Shown here: piece after piece, positions 1 to 11,799 of the stretch | How the letters are laid out: every line of letters begins with the position of its first letter | How positions within the stretch are numbered: the stretch's first letter is position 1 | Assembly: GCA_018894105.1 (NCBI GenBank) | Contig: CM032124.1 | Coordinates: 3,209,501 to 3,273,500, forward strand | Source: Jacaranda mimosifolia | Lineage: Eukaryota > Streptophyta > Magnoliopsida > Lamiales > Bignoniaceae | Length of the DNA stretch: 64,000 nucleotides | Reading direction: 5' to 3' | Made by a program: the position numbers and the translations under genes | Notes under the pieces: generated by a model | Seen by the model: only the letters and a program-made list of their open reading frames with translations | What the model was told of the DNA's origin: nothing | The model's database searches: none

Positions 1-1910
1 TTTTGTCAGCTGCTAATACTGGTGACATGTTTGGGATGTGGGAAACGGCACCTAAGCAAAAAGCAAGTGAGATCAACAATATTACTTGGGAAGTACCTGT
101 GGATGTGGGATTTAAGTACTTGGTCAGGCTTCATCTCTCTAAGATAGGACTCAAGATGGCAGAGATTGGTGGCATTGTTTTTGAAGTTTACATTAATGAA
201 ATGATTGTTGATATTGATATTAATGTAGTCAAGGAAAAGGATGATGAGAATAGCATCCCTTGGTATAGAGACTATATGGTTATGATGAAAGGGAGCAAAC
301 AAGAGAGAAAACGGGATATCTTGATTTGTCTACAATCAAATGATAAATTCATGGATGGACATGGACCTCTTAAAGGATTTGAAATAATGAAGTTGAGCAA
401 CCCTGATAATAGTCTTGCGAGTCCAAATCCTTTGCCTTCAGCACGAGCTTCATCATACCATACATTCCAAAATTTACTCCAAGTTTTTGCTGGCAGAAAT
501 GCGATTGCAACTGTTGCAATAGCAATTCTTGCTTTGGTGAACATCTATGTTTATACATTGCGACAAATTCAGGAAACTAGCGGTAGAGAGGAGGAAAACA
601 AGCCATCAACCAGGGCAGAACGACTTTGTCGTCGGTTTTCACTAGCTCAGATCCAAATAGCCACTAGAAATTTCAGTGATGCACATCTTATTGGAAGGGG
701 TGGATTTGGTAAAGTTTACAAAGGCCTCATTGATAATGGACAAGAGACAGTGGCCATAAAGCGGCTAAAACCAAATTCCAAGCAAGGGGCACGCGAGTTT
801 CTGACAGAGATCGAAACATTAACTGAGCTCCGGCATGTTAATTTAGTCTCACTAATTGGTTATTGTAATGAGCATGGGGAAATGATTCTTGTCTATGAGT
901 ACATGGCCTGTGGGACGCTAGCTGACCACCTTTATAAACTTTCAAGGAACAACAATAACAACTCATCTCTCACCTGGAAGCAGTGCCTTAATATATGTAT
1001 TGGAGCTGCTCGAGGGCTTGATTATCTACACACCGGCCAATCACTCATACATCGCGATGTGAAAGCTTCAAATATCCTGTTGGATGAAAACTTCATAGCT
1101 AAGGTTTCAGACTTTGGCTTGGCTAAACCTTTAAGCAGAAGCAAGTTACAGAGTCATGTAAGTACAAAAGTCAAGGGCACATTTGGATACTTTGACCCAA
1201 ATTATCTCGTCACCGGTAAACTAACCAGGAGAAGTGACACATATGCCTTCGGAGTGGTGTTGTTAGAAGTATTGAGTGGTAGACCGGCATTGGATCCAAG
1301 GGTTGCAGAGGATGAGCGCATTCTGAGCAAGTGGGCTCAAGAAAACATTACTAAGGGAAAAGCTGAGCAGATTGTAGCTTCAAATCTGCAGGGCAAAATC
1401 TCAGAAGATTGCTTGAAAGCATTTTTGGGCGTTGCTGAAAAATGCTTGCATGATGAACCAAAGAAACGGCCAACAATGGCTCAAGTTGTGCTACAACTTG
1501 AGTTTGCACTTGAGCAGCAAGAACGTTCAAAATCTCCGGTATCAGACACGATAACAAGTCATGTGGATGATATCCATCCATCTAAAGATGATACAAACTT
1601 ATCAGTTAGTAGTCTACAAGTCACAATGGCCTCCACAGATGTGCAAAATATTACACCCCCTTCAAATGAGCAAACTAATTGCAAAGTAGTTAATGCTGAG
1701 CTTCCATCTGAACCGAAAGATGGGAAAAAAGCCACAACACATAAGCTGTCACGACTTTGGCCATGGGATGCATTTTGGAACAGATTTAAACCATCTGGTA
1801 AAAATGAGTTGTCATTATCAGCTACGAATTTATATTGCCACATTAAAATTCAAGAACTCCTATATATTATGAAGTTGAAACTTTCAATGTTCTATGGTAA
1901 CTTATCATAA
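1..1910 (+). CDS. CrRLK1L (FERONIA-type) malectin-like receptor kinase, unit A, 5'-truncated by window edge
   Basis: Plasma-membrane receptor kinase of the Catharanthus RLK1-like family, which senses cell-wall or peptide signals. The frame is open from the first bases (a whole codon starts at base 3) to a stop at 1908-1910, so the real start lies upstream. Residues are counted from that codon. About 1-130 are the second half of the malectin-like ectodomain (compare unit C), 165-185 a membrane segment, and 225-500 the kinase. Glycine loop GRGGFGKVYKG, Lys253 in VAIKRL, HRD at 350-352 and DFG at 370-372 are all present, so it should be catalytically active. The activation segment reads GTFGYFDPNY. 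A tail with LWPWDAFWNRFKPSG follows. There is no intron within the receptor part, as usual in the family. The codons after PSG (about 1798-1910) diverge among units and are probably intronic: a G|GTAAAAATG donor lies at 1797/1798. The exon then joins the PTI1-like module at 2128. Confidence 0.9.
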   Translation, partial: LSAANTGDMFGMWETAPKQKASEINNITWEVPVDVGFKYLVRLHLSKIGLKMAEIGGIVFEVYINEMIVDIDINVVKEKDDENSIPWYRDYMVMMKGSKQERKRDILICLQSNDKFMDGHGPLKGFEIMKLSNPDNSLASPNPLPSARASSYHTFQNLLQVFAGRNAIATVAIAILALVNIYVYTLRQIQETSGREEENKPSTRAERLCRRFSLAQIQIATRNFSDAHLIGRGGFGKVYKGLIDNGQETVAIKRLKPNSKQGAREFLTEIETLTELRHVNLVSLIGYCNEHGEMILVYEYMACGTLADHLYKLSRNNNNNSSLTWKQCLNICIGAARGLDYLHTGQSLIHRDVKASNILLDENFIAKVSDFGLAKPLSRSKLQSHVSTKVKGTFGYFDPNYLVTGKLTRRSDTYAFGVVLLEVLSGRPALDPRVAEDERILSKWAQENITKGKAEQIVASNLQGKISEDCLKAFLGVAEKCLHDEPKKRPTMAQVVLQLEFALEQQERSKSPVSDTITSHVDDIHPSKDDTNLSVSSLQVTMASTDVQNITPPSNEQTNCKVVNAELPSEPKDGKKATTHKLSRLWPWDAFWNRFKPSGKNELSLSATNLYCHIKIQELLYIMKLKLSMFYGNLS

Positions 1911-2127
1911 TAAATGCAGTTTTATAATTTACTAGCAGAAATGTTGTGACATTGAATGGGAAATTCATTTCTAATCAATCTGATTTTGAGTACATACTGC
2001 CACTGTGTAACTGAATATTTTTCACCCTGTTGTTTTTTGTTTGTGAATCCTTCTGTTTATTTTGTTGGCTCTACTTCTTGATTAAATTTCACAAATTTCT
2101 TATTTACATATGAGAGATTTTCTTTAG

Positions 2128-3805
2128 TCAATCCTGCAGGCTATCGTGCTACAGAAACGGAGGAAAAGAACAAACAGACTATTAATATGCAGCCCATCGC
2201 TGTCCCTGCCATTCCCATCAATGAATTAGAAGACATTACTGGTAATTTTAGTTCTAATTATCTTATTAGTGAAGACTCTGATGGACATGTATACCGTGGA
2301 GTCCTGAAAAGTAGCAGGGCCGTCGCCATTAAAAAGCTAAACACTAACCGGTGGACGCAAGATGAAGAATTTCTGGCCAAGGTTTGGTCATAACATTGTG
2401 TGTTGATATGAATATATCTTTCCATAAAAATATGTTGTTTATATATCGTTTTGCAGGTTTTAATGGTATCCAGCTTAAAGCACGATAATGTGGTTGAGCT
2501 ACTTGGTTATTGTGTGGGTGGTTATTGTCAGCAGGTCTTGGCTTATGAGTATGCTCCAAATGGGTCCCTACATGACATTCTTCATGGTGAGATTGCCTCA
2601 ATTTGTTTTAGTGAAGCTAATTATTGTGATACTTTTTTCTTTTTGGATCTTTAGGCTGACAATTATAGATTTTTCTGAATGTATTGATACCAACAAAATA
2701 GCATTGACCTTTCATGGGCATATCCCAAGTCTATTTCTTGTTCAACTGTTTTAGAAATCAATTTTTGATCGGCGGAAGGGAATCTTTTATGCGTGGCATC
2801 TTAGTTTTTGACAAGTGCCTTCTAATGCGTCCTCATTCCATTTACTTGCAATTAATTATTTTCATTGTTAGCAGGCATGAAAAGTGTAGAGCCAAATCTG
2901 GTTCTGCCATGGGATCAAAGAGTTAAAATTGCTGTTGGGGCTGCAAGGGGATTAGAGTACATCCATGAGAAGGCACAGATTCATCGTAACATCAAGTCCA
3001 GCAATGTTTTAATTTTTGATGATTATGATGTTGCTAAGATCAAAATGTCTGATTCTGATAATCCCGACCCTCCTCACCCGGATCCTTTGTACTATCGCTA
3101 TCTTCGGCCTTTAAGTTATCATTATCCCCCTGAGTGAGCTCCTTTTCTCAGTCTTTCCTAGAGATGAACGGAACTAGTACTTTCAATTTGTTCTTTTTCT
3201 GAGCATGAACATATATTCTTTTTGGGAGGTAGATATGCAGTGACTGGCCAGCTGAATTCAAAGAGTGATGTCTACAGCTTTGGTGTTGTGCTTCTAGAAC
3301 TCTTGACCGGCCGTAAACCAGTTGATCATACCAGGCCAAGAGGACAGCAGTCTCTTATAACATGGGTATGCAATTTTCCTAGTGATAATGGTTGCTCAAC
3401 TTTATCTCGGACATCCACATACCATAATTGATTAAAATTTGCAAATTATAAATAAGCAGGCAATCCCAAGGCTGAGGGAAGACAAGGTAAAGCAGATCGT
3501 TGATCCTAGTATGAATGGAGAGTATCCTCCAAAGGCCGCTGCAGAGGTAAAATCAGTTGTTTTGCTAAGTATTCTATATTTCAACTGAACTCGTGCTTGT
3601 TCCATATGCATGACTTGTTTTGCGAGACGAATATATAGAATAGCGTGGGATACTGCTTTACATGATAAATATGATTTGCTTAAAACAGATGGCTGCAGCT
3701 GCTGCATTGTGTGTGCAGTATGAAGCTGAATTCCGTCCAGAAATGAGAATCGTAGTAAAAGCACTCCAACCTCTGTTGAAATCTCCATCTGGGACTCATA
3801 TCTGA
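2128..3805 (+). CDS. PTI1-like (RLCK-VIII) pseudokinase module, unit A, probably the 3' exons of the upstream receptor gene
   Basis: Six exons by GT..AG and frame: 2128-2381, 2457-2586, 2875-3133, 3233-3365, 3460-3546, 3689-3805 (TGA). The product matches the PTI1-like plan: PAGYRATET linker, [84 protein letters not shown], and a C-terminal VVKALQPLL. All exon phases close and I saw no stop in them. Catalytic elements are lost: the glycine loop is [14 protein letters not shown] is HRN, and the DFD/DFG region reads KIKMSDSDN. The VAIK lysine is kept. It is therefore a probable pseudokinase. No own first exon (the MSC.. start of normal PTI1 proteins) is visible. Intron 1798-2127 would join it in phase to the receptor; a second in-phase acceptor is CTGCAG at 2139/2140. 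An independent start at Met 2187 cannot be excluded. Confidence 0.8.
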
Positions 3806-3921
3806 ACACCAAACCTTGTGAGAATTTTTCTTTGGGAATTGAAAATAGTTGAAGTTGGTGGATTATCTTTTATATTTGCTGAAGATCTTGTGGCTTACAT
3901 AAAGTAATTTGACACTTTTAA
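3806..3921. other. unit A 3' flank
   Basis: Short stretch after the stop. It contains a GGAATTGAAAATAGTTGAA segment shared with the 3' flanks of unit B (about 35105) and unit C (about 55096). It marks the end of the recognisable duplicated block before the MULE insertion. Confidence 0.6.
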
Positions 3922-5165
3922 TTATTTAAAAGGGAAAATAGAAAAAGTGGGATCGTAACTATATTCATTTTGCATTATAGGACCAAAATTTGGGGTCGTA
4001 GTAAACTAGGACCAAAATTCATAAAAATTAGAAAAAAGAGGACAGTGATCATCAAAAAACAAAAAACACAGTCAGCGCCGTTACTGACGTGGCGCTGACA
4101 TGTAATAAAATCCGGCGAGGTCAATCCTAGTAAGCTTGGCCCCCTTTCCACGTAGTCTACCACCTCAAAAACAAAAGCGCCACGTCATTTAAATTTTAGG
4201 CAAATTTGTAAAATTAGTCCCATACATATGACCTTCTGGCAATTTAGGACCGTAACTATTTTCGGGCAACAAGATTAGTCCACTATCTCCTTAAATTTGG
4301 CAATTTGAGGACAATTTGGGCCCGAAAATCACGTGGCATCGGTTCACGCCTACTTGGCACCACATCACATTCTCTTTCCTACATGCCATGTGGTGTGGCA
4401 ACCCCTTCTTGCCATGTTAGCACATGTATTACACTAGACGCACACATAAAAAAAAAGGAAAAAAAAAAAGAAAATTTTGCACAAAAAATAAAAAAGTAAG
4501 TACATAAAAATTGAAAAAAGCAAAAAGATAAAAAAAAATAGATAAATCTTGAAAAATGTTTATATACTTATATATATTCCCATATATAAACACACATACA
4601 CATATATCTCACTTGCTACATTATCAAATTAAATGAATTGAGTCCTAAAAAAAATTTAACACTTAACATTAGAATTTAAAATATCAAATATCCTTCAAAT
4701 TTATAAAATTCTATTTCATACGAAGTTATCATCTAGAATTTTTTTAAAATCTAATTTATCACTTTAGGCCATATAATTTTAATAATATTAAGTTAAAATA
4801 TTTAATTATGTTAAAATAGTAAACATATCTAAAAATTTAAATAAATTTTGTTGAATTTATTTATCAATTAAAAAATGAAATAAAAATTAAACAATAAAAT
4901 TAAGTCTATCATATTATCTATATAATTCAAAATTGCATAATAATATTAAAATGATAAATACATCTAAAATAATTCTATTAAATATAAATATATTTTATTT
5001 ATTAATTCAGATATAACAAAATAAAACTTAAACAATAAAATTTTAAGTCTATCTTCCTAACTATATAATTATAAACTATATAATAATATTAAAATTATAA
5101 ATATTCTAAAATAACACAAATAGTATAAATAAAGAATTCAAATATAATAATAATAATAATAATAA

Positions 5166-5196
<31 letters not shown>

Positions 5197-6096
5197 AAGA
5201 AGAAATCCCCAGCCCCCCCATCCCTTCCCCTCCAACGCTCCTCCCCTAACCGCCCACCAACCACACCCCTTCCCTCCATTCCCCTCAACTTGGCTACTAG
5301 CCAGCAGTTGCCTGCCTCGGTCTAGCAGCTGCATGGCTAACGGTTGCCTCTACCTAGGCCTGGCACACGCGGCCAGGCAAATCTGGCCAGTCCAGATCAA
5401 CCGGCTAATGGCTTGGCCTATGGCAGCCATGGTGGTGGCGGTGTTGAGGGGGGTGGTGTTGGGGTTTATATATTATATGTGTGTATATATATATTTATGT
5501 ATTTAAAATTTATATATGTATGTATATATTTTTATTTGTTGGCTTTTTTTTATTTTTTATTTTTTATGTCTTTATTTTTTATTTTTTACTTATTATTTTC
5601 ATATTTTGCTGATGTGGCCGATTGAATTACCACTTCATTGCCACCCAAGAGCAAAGTAGGACAAGTTTGATGTGGGGCGTCACGTGGCACTAGGTCAGAT
5701 GCCACGTAGGCGCGTGCTGGTGCCACATGATTTTTAGGCCCAAATTGTCCTCAAATTACCAAATTTTAGGAGAGAGTGGACTAATCTTACGGCTCGAAAG
5801 TAGTTACGGTCCTAAATTGCCAGAAGGCCATATGTACGTGGTGCTTTTCTTTTGAGGTGGCGGATTACGTGGAAAGGGGGCCAAGCGTACTAGGATTGAC
5901 CTTGCCGGATTTCATTACACGTCAGCGCCACGTCAGTGACACATAAGCATCACCAGCGCTGACTGTGTTTTCCGATGATTGCGTTCCTCTTTTTTCGAAT
6001 TTTTATGAATTTTGGTCCTAATTTACTACGACCCCAAATTTCGATCGAAATGACTATAGTTACTATCCTACTTTTGCTATTTTCCCTTATTTAAAA
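3922..6096. mobile_element. non-autonomous Mutator-like element with ~400-bp inverted repeats and 10-bp TSD
   Basis: The element proper is 3932-6086. Its ends are inverted repeats, about 3932-4370 and 5690-6086; both start GGGAAAATAG(A/C)AAAAGT(G/A)GGAT and both contain a GGGGTCGTAGTAAA(C/T)TAGGACCAAAATTCAT block. It is flanked by a perfect 10-bp direct repeat TTATTTAAAA (3922-3931 and 6087-6096). Long inverted repeats plus 9-10 bp duplications are the hallmark of MULEs. No transposase is encoded. The interior is AT-rich (about 4440-5140), then an AAT/AAG microsatellite (about 5139-5203), a C-rich then G-rich core (about 5204-5465), and AT-rich DNA again. The termini contain several CACGTGGC-like and GACGTGGC words. 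Confidence 0.88.
5139..5203. repeat. (AAT)n/(AAG)n compound microsatellite
   Basis: An AAT trinucleotide run switches to an AAG run and is followed directly by a C-rich tract. It lies inside the non-autonomous MULE. Apparent ORFs of poly-Phe, poly-Leu or poly-Ile here are artefacts of the repeat. Confidence 0.9.
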
Positions 6097-7474
6097 TATT
6101 AGATATTACAATGATTAGTGAAAGCGCACACACATACATTTACATTTTTGCATAATTTGTATTTTTCAAAATTATGGATGGATCTCTAGCAATTTTTTTA
6201 AAAAAAATAAAAAAGAGAGAAAAATTCCTCAGTTAATCATGCAATCCAAATCCTTGAATGTCATGCTCCTATTCATATAATTTTGAATTCAGCGGTATAT
6301 AAAAATTCCATATGTCATTCTTTATTTTATTTTTTTTATTTCTTTTATAAATTCTAGGAAAAATAATATTGTTGAGTTGTCAATTGATCTACCGACATTA
6401 TATCTCAATACTTATCGGTTCCAAACCTTAACGAATTATTATTGCATGTTGTGTAAAAAAAAAAATTGCAATAAAAACATTTAACTAATTTTGTTAATGT
6501 ATATTCTTTTATAGATTGATTAAATACATATCAAGTTTATATTCAAGAAATACAAATAATTACACAATTTATTATCAAAACATCAAGCTCACTTAAATAC
6601 TATTATATAAGCAACTAACATTAATATCATCGCTCAAATTTAGGACCAAACTCTTGTATGACCTTAATTTTACTCACAAAATGAAATAATGTATGGCCAT
6701 TCTACGAAGAATTAATTGATAAAATATAACATTTCTTATGATTGAAAAATATTTGTTCGAATCTAATATGACTATGGGAAATCTCGCTCTTGATTCGGGC
6801 TCAAGTATCTTTGAGTAAAAATCAAGAATCTAGTTTTAAAATCATGAATGAACTCAACAAAAACCTACTAATGCTTCGATTAATCTTAGGCTCATCAATG
6901 AGGGTAATATGCGCCAAAATAATAGTAATAATAATAAAAGTACAAAAAACGGCATATCTTAAAATGTCAAATATTGGGTTATATGTAGTAGTGAAATTGA
7001 CCTGGTGTAAGACCCTTTTTTGTAAGGTAACCAAGCGCTCGACAGAGGTTGCATGAGTGGGCAACGAATGTCGACGATGGATTATACAATGATGCATGTC
7101 GACATGGTGCGACACACTTATGAGAAATTAGTTCAGGCTTGGTGCAGCATATTTGTGCGAACAGTGCGAGCATGTTGGATAAGGTTGCAGATACTTTGAC
7201 ACGATGACTTGGGCATCGTGCAAACTCGCGGAACAATCATACACAGTAGGCTTGGACGCATTGTGCCGATTGACGGGCACTATACAAGCAAGTATCAAAT
7301 AGTGTGTGTGAAAGCTTTGAGATAGGTGTGCGCTGGGCAGTAGGTAGATAGCTTAGCGCACAGCAGCACAATGATGCATACAGATAGCACCTTAGCATGC
7401 AATAGCTGAAATTAGTATGTGCATGCTAGCTAGAGAGACAGTGCACATGATAGGCATGTAGCACGCAGTAAGCT
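6097..7474. other. AT-rich intergenic DNA with dispersed repeat copies
   Basis: No gene recognised. About 6620-6770 resembles 13845-14010 (shared GGCCATTCTA(C/T)GAAGAATTAA, then ATATTTGTT(C/T)GAATC(T/C)AATAT), so it is a dispersed repeat. From about 6990 the base composition shifts to a GC-richer stretch beginning TGTAAGACCC (about 7008) that looks like the edge of an old retroelement. It is interrupted by the hAT element at 7483. Confidence 0.5.
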
Positions 7475-8766
7475 GTCAAAAACAGGGGTGACAATTTGAG
7501 CGGGTTGGGTGGGTTCGGGTTAAGTTGAAGTAGGGTTATAACATTAATTTACTCAATCCGAATCCAACCCAACCTGATAACAACTTGAAATGTTCAATCT
7601 TGACCCAACCTGAATCGTACCAAGTCAAGCTCGAGTTGACCTAATTTTTATTAAATCAACTCGCCAACTCAAATCCATCCAATCCAACCTGTCAACCTAG
7701 TTTAAAATAATTATTTCAAACATTTGTTTTAATTTTTAATTTCTAATTTTTAATTTTTTTTGGTATTTTTATTTTTAAATTTGATCTATTCTTAATTATT
7801 AATAAATTAAAATAGGAGTAAGGAATTCTCATCATAAATTTGCGATAGCATCTTTCTAAAAAAAATTTAATTGAACCACATAATATATTGATTATAGCAC
7901 TTTTTGTTCCTTTCATTTTGTAGTATTTATCAGCATTATAAAAATATTGAAATCACATAGGAACTTATTTTAAAAAATAGCATACTTTTTCAAGTTTTAT
8001 TGACCCACTCTCTTTAATTTTTGTATCTTTTGTATCAATCAAATTGTCACTTCTAACTTCTTAAAATGACATTATTTTTTTACTTTATATTGATTCAATC
8101 AAACAACACATAAATCAATAAAAATATGTCACCAAGCAAATGAGTAAACAAGCATTTCAATTGGACACATAATTTATCATAAAAACTTGCTTGAGTCTTT
8201 TGAATTTTTTATAATCTCTCAATAGAAAAAATTCTTATCTATTTATATATGCAAAATCTTACATTGCATAAGGCCTATGAAAAATTTGTAGGACAGTTCA
8301 TTAGTCAAAGCAGTGTTTTGTCAATTCTTTGCAGAATAACTTTCATGTCCGCTTGATACCCAAAAATAACCATTAGAAATAGTATAAAATTATAATCATT
8401 CATCCTATATGTTTGCGAAAATAAATAAGTTCGAAAAATACCAAAGTAGTAATTTTGATATTGCTAAAGTTCAACATTTCAAGTTTTATTTTGTTATTTT
8501 ATATTTTTATTTCTAAAAAATTTAAATTTTATTTGTTTAATTTAAGTTGGGTCGAGATGGTTCAAGTGAATTCTGGTTGTCATGTGACCCAAAATCAAAT
8601 TTTGGATCATTTGTTTAATCTAAAATTTAACTCAACCCAACCAATTTTCTTTGGGTTCTTATTTGTGCTGACCTTATTAGACTCGAATCTAAAATGGGTC
8701 GATCCAAACTTAATTTTTTTGTATCGAATTATCGTATCATATTGAAAATTGCCACCACGGCAAAAA
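7475..8766. mobile_element. non-autonomous hAT-type element
   Basis: The element is 7483-8758, with short inverted ends: CAGGGGTGACAATTT on the left, and a right end whose complement reads GTGGTGGCAATTTT. It is flanked by an 8-bp near-duplication, GTCAAAAA (7475-7482) and GGCAAAAA (8759-8766). Subterminal regions are rich in GGGTTGGGTTCGGGTT-like words on the left and their complements on the right, as in many plant hAT MITEs. No transposase is visible. Confidence 0.72.
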
Positions 8767-8926
8767 TTTGACTTGCATGCTAGACATGTTTGCGTGCATA
8801 TTGAAGGTTGACAGAGATTGTTATAAGCCTGTATAATGCATGTGTGAAGCGGTTGGCAAATATGATCAAGAGAACCACCCAAGACACGTAACAAACTCAA
8901 ATCAAGCTTACTGTAGCAGTTGAAAA
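8767..8926. other. spacer between hAT element and LTR-like segment
   Basis: Probable continuation of the GC-richer sequence interrupted at 7483. No gene seen. Confidence 0.35.
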
Positions 8927-10135
8927 TGTTAAGTCCATATTAGTATTAATTTTAATATCATGTTTAGGACTTAACAAATAATTTTCTTGTTTAAAAAATT
9001 ATAATTCTCTTGCTAATTAGTGAAAATTTGGAATTACAGGAATATAAGTTGAGAAGCTACAAAAGGGGACAAATTGACAAAAGTTGATGGGAATACTGAC
9101 AGGATGACACCTCATGATCTAATCAAGGTTGAGCACAAAAATCTTTTTATTTATTCGAGTTCTATTCTAATTAGAAGACTCTTTTAATCTGTTATAAATA
9201 GTCCTTTTAGACACTTAGTTTGGGGGGGGGGGGGATTTTGCTATTTTGGAGATTAGAAGTATCGTGAGAATTCGGAATTCAAAAAAGGACAAAGTAGAGA
9301 TCAGATTCATCTAGAAATAGAGTTTCTTCTTCTTCCTTTGATTTTCTTTTTAATTTTGGATTTGGAACGATGTTTCATTTTATTCATATTTTGTTTGACA
9401 ATTCAATCATGAACTAATTCGTTACTCTAGGATTATGATGGATTCTTTTGAATAAATTGATGCTTGATTTTCTTCCATGAAATTAATAGCACTTAAGATT
9501 ATTTCTTCTACTGTGTGCTTTTTCTATTTGATTGTCTCATCAACAGTCAAGTGTATCTTTAAACTCTAGATGAGTCTTGGAAAAGAAAATATAGGGATTG
9601 ATTGACAATATAAGACCTTAGGATTAGTTGTTCAAATTGATGAACTAATTAATTTGTGAGTATGATAGAAATATACCTGCTTGCTCTAGGGAGTTAGTTG
9701 AGTGGAACACCTTATTCATAATTTAGTTAATTCACATAGAAATATAGTGAATTAAATAAATTAGGGATTTGATTACGGGTAATTCGGAAGAACCTCGTAA
9801 TTGCATAAGATTCAAGACTAATAACATGTTATTAATTTTATAGGAAGAAAATTATATAATCAACTTATTCAATTGATGAAATCATAATTCTAGGCTTCTA
9901 TATCCTGATAGAAATCTTAATCAGTACCGTTTTTTCTGATTTTCATTAGTTTAGTTTTAATTCTTATTTAATTGATTTTGTTTGAATAAAACAAGTGTGT
10001 GGTAAATTAATAATTAGTAGCGTATAATTTAATTCCTCATGGGATTGATATTTTTCTCATCATTTTATTACTTGTCGCGACACGTGTACTTGCATATTTA
10101 TTTGCATTATTTATTTTTGCACAAAACCATCAACA
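8927..10135. mobile_element. LTR-like sequence (~1.2 kb), probable solo LTR or remnant
   Basis: It begins TGTTAAGTCC and ends near ATCAACA, giving TG..CA ends. It holds a TATA-like TTATAAATAG at about 9200, a 13-G tract at about 9222-9234, and near the 3' end the phrases CTCATGGGATTGATA and TTACTTGTCGCGACACGTGTACTTGCATA, a signature often found at the 3' end of gypsy-type plant LTRs. Flanking 5-bp repeats are not clean (GAAAA versus AACAA). No internal region or ORF follows. Confidence 0.5.
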
Positions 10136-10923
10136 AACAACGTGCACAATTATAGAGAAAACTGTAGAAACACTTGTCAGTGTTTTAATACATCGATTTA
10201 CCTAACAAATAAGGGATGCCATTTTACAAAGTTTTATAAAATGTGTAAATAGGTCGAGAGATTACGACACCTCTGTGTGTGCATGAGCATTTACAGCCGT
10301 GTCTGTTAACTGCATTCCCCGAACTCTGACTAATCAATTATATCATTGGTGCTTGGACGGGTAGGTTGACTGAATGACTGGCTTTGGACTTGGTGGGAGG
10401 TCACGTCGTACATGGGCAAGATGAGAACACAAAGTTTGGCCCCACTACGTTTTGCCCATGTGGCAACTAGTCTAATGGTACCATCAGAACGATCTAATTT
10501 TCGTAAAATTTCACGGTCCATATTTTGGGTTGACCAATTGGGCTAAACAATTGGGCTTTGCCGCGTAGCCCAATAATATCTTGGCAAACATCAAGGTCAA
10601 TCACAGTGGATGTATTTCCAATTTTTTATTTGTTTATTTATATATTTTATTGTTTAAAAATATAATTTATTTATCTACATTAATTTGTGGATTAATTGTA
10701 GAAAAGTAGCTAAATCAAGATCCACTTTAGGATACAGTCCCCATTCATTTTTTTTTTTAATTTTAAACTTTCCATTTTCAACTTTTTTTTTGAGTTCACT
10801 CCCCACTTGAGTCAAAAAGACAAAGAAGCCATTATTTAAAATGAAGTGTTCGCATTCCCTCCATTTTGCAAACTCGACACTCTAATGTTGCACCAATGTT
10901 GTGTTCGCCATTTTCACGCTGGT
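10136..10923. other. intergenic, no gene recognised
   Basis: Mixed-composition then AT-rich DNA. Small open frames here show no family resemblance. Confidence 0.4.
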
Positions 10924-11239
10924 GCTGCAACTAGTGGTGCAATCAAGTTGAGCCGAGCCGAATTTGGGCAAAAATTTCTTGATAAGGCTCGAATTGACAA
11001 ATAAATTGTAAAAAACTACAGGCTCGAGCGCGAAATAAAAAAATAGTAATATAATATATCTTATTAATAAATAAAAAATAATATTTAATTATATATCGGG
11101 TTACGAGCCTCGAGCCTAGATACAGACAGCTCGAGATCGACTCGAATTAGAGCTCAAACTCGATTCAGCTCGACTCGAGCTCAAACTTTTTCAAGCTTGA
11201 GTCAAGCTGGCTCGACTCGTTTGCACCCCTAGCTGCAAC
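10924..11239. mobile_element. 300-bp hAT-type MITE with perfect 8-bp TSD
   Basis: The element is 10932-11231, exactly 300 bp. Terminal inverted repeats are TAGTGGTGCAATCAAGTTGA on the left and, as complement of the right end, TAGGGGTGCAAACGAGTCGA. It is flanked by perfect GCTGCAAC duplications (10924-10931, 11232-11239). The interior is rich in GCTCGAG words. No coding capacity. Confidence 0.9.
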
Positions 11240-11799
11240 GACCTCTTCATGTTTTTCATTTTTGTGTTTGAGGACTGATTTTTCTCCATTCTTTTTGTGG
11301 TCATAGCTAGAAGGGTTTCTATTTTAGCCTCTTAATTGCATAGCTTACGAGGTAAGTTGTGTAATTTTTTATTATGTTATTTTTGTATTTGAAATAAAGA
11401 AAGAAACGTAGTGCATTATTTTGTTTGCTTCTTGTTTGACATTGGTTTTAATTATTTAGGCCTGATTTTGATATAATCATTGCACTACAGTTAGTCTTTT
11501 CTTTTACTAAAAAATATCCTAATATAAGCTTTTTGGGACTTGAATATTGTCAACTTATACTTCAATTGTTGTTTTAATTGTATGCTTCAACTATCAGTTA
11601 TTTGAATTTAGTAATTTTATAATTCATATAAGATGTAGTGTATATTAGTTGTTTTTAACTGAATTTTAGAGATATTATAGATTTATGGTGTATACAATGT
11701 GTAATATCATATTTAAGCATTTCTTACCTTCTTGGGCATCCATTCCTGCAAACTCATCATTAATATGACTAGTATTATTTTCAAATAATATGGTATCAA
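11240..11799. other. AT-rich intergenic DNA
   Basis: No gene recognised. It leads into the minisatellite at about 11800. Confidence 0.4.

Noticed and set aside
272..544. Minus-strand open frames under the receptor genes
   Set aside because: Antisense shadows of conserved kinase or ectodomain coding; the same shadows recur in units A and C.
5095..5334. Poly-Phe/Leu/Ile open frames
   Set aside because: Produced by the AAT/AAG microsatellite and adjacent C-rich tract inside a MULE.
7008..8926. LTR starting TGTAAGACCC at 7008
   Set aside because: Only the start resembles an LTR; no matching end or target duplication could be identified.
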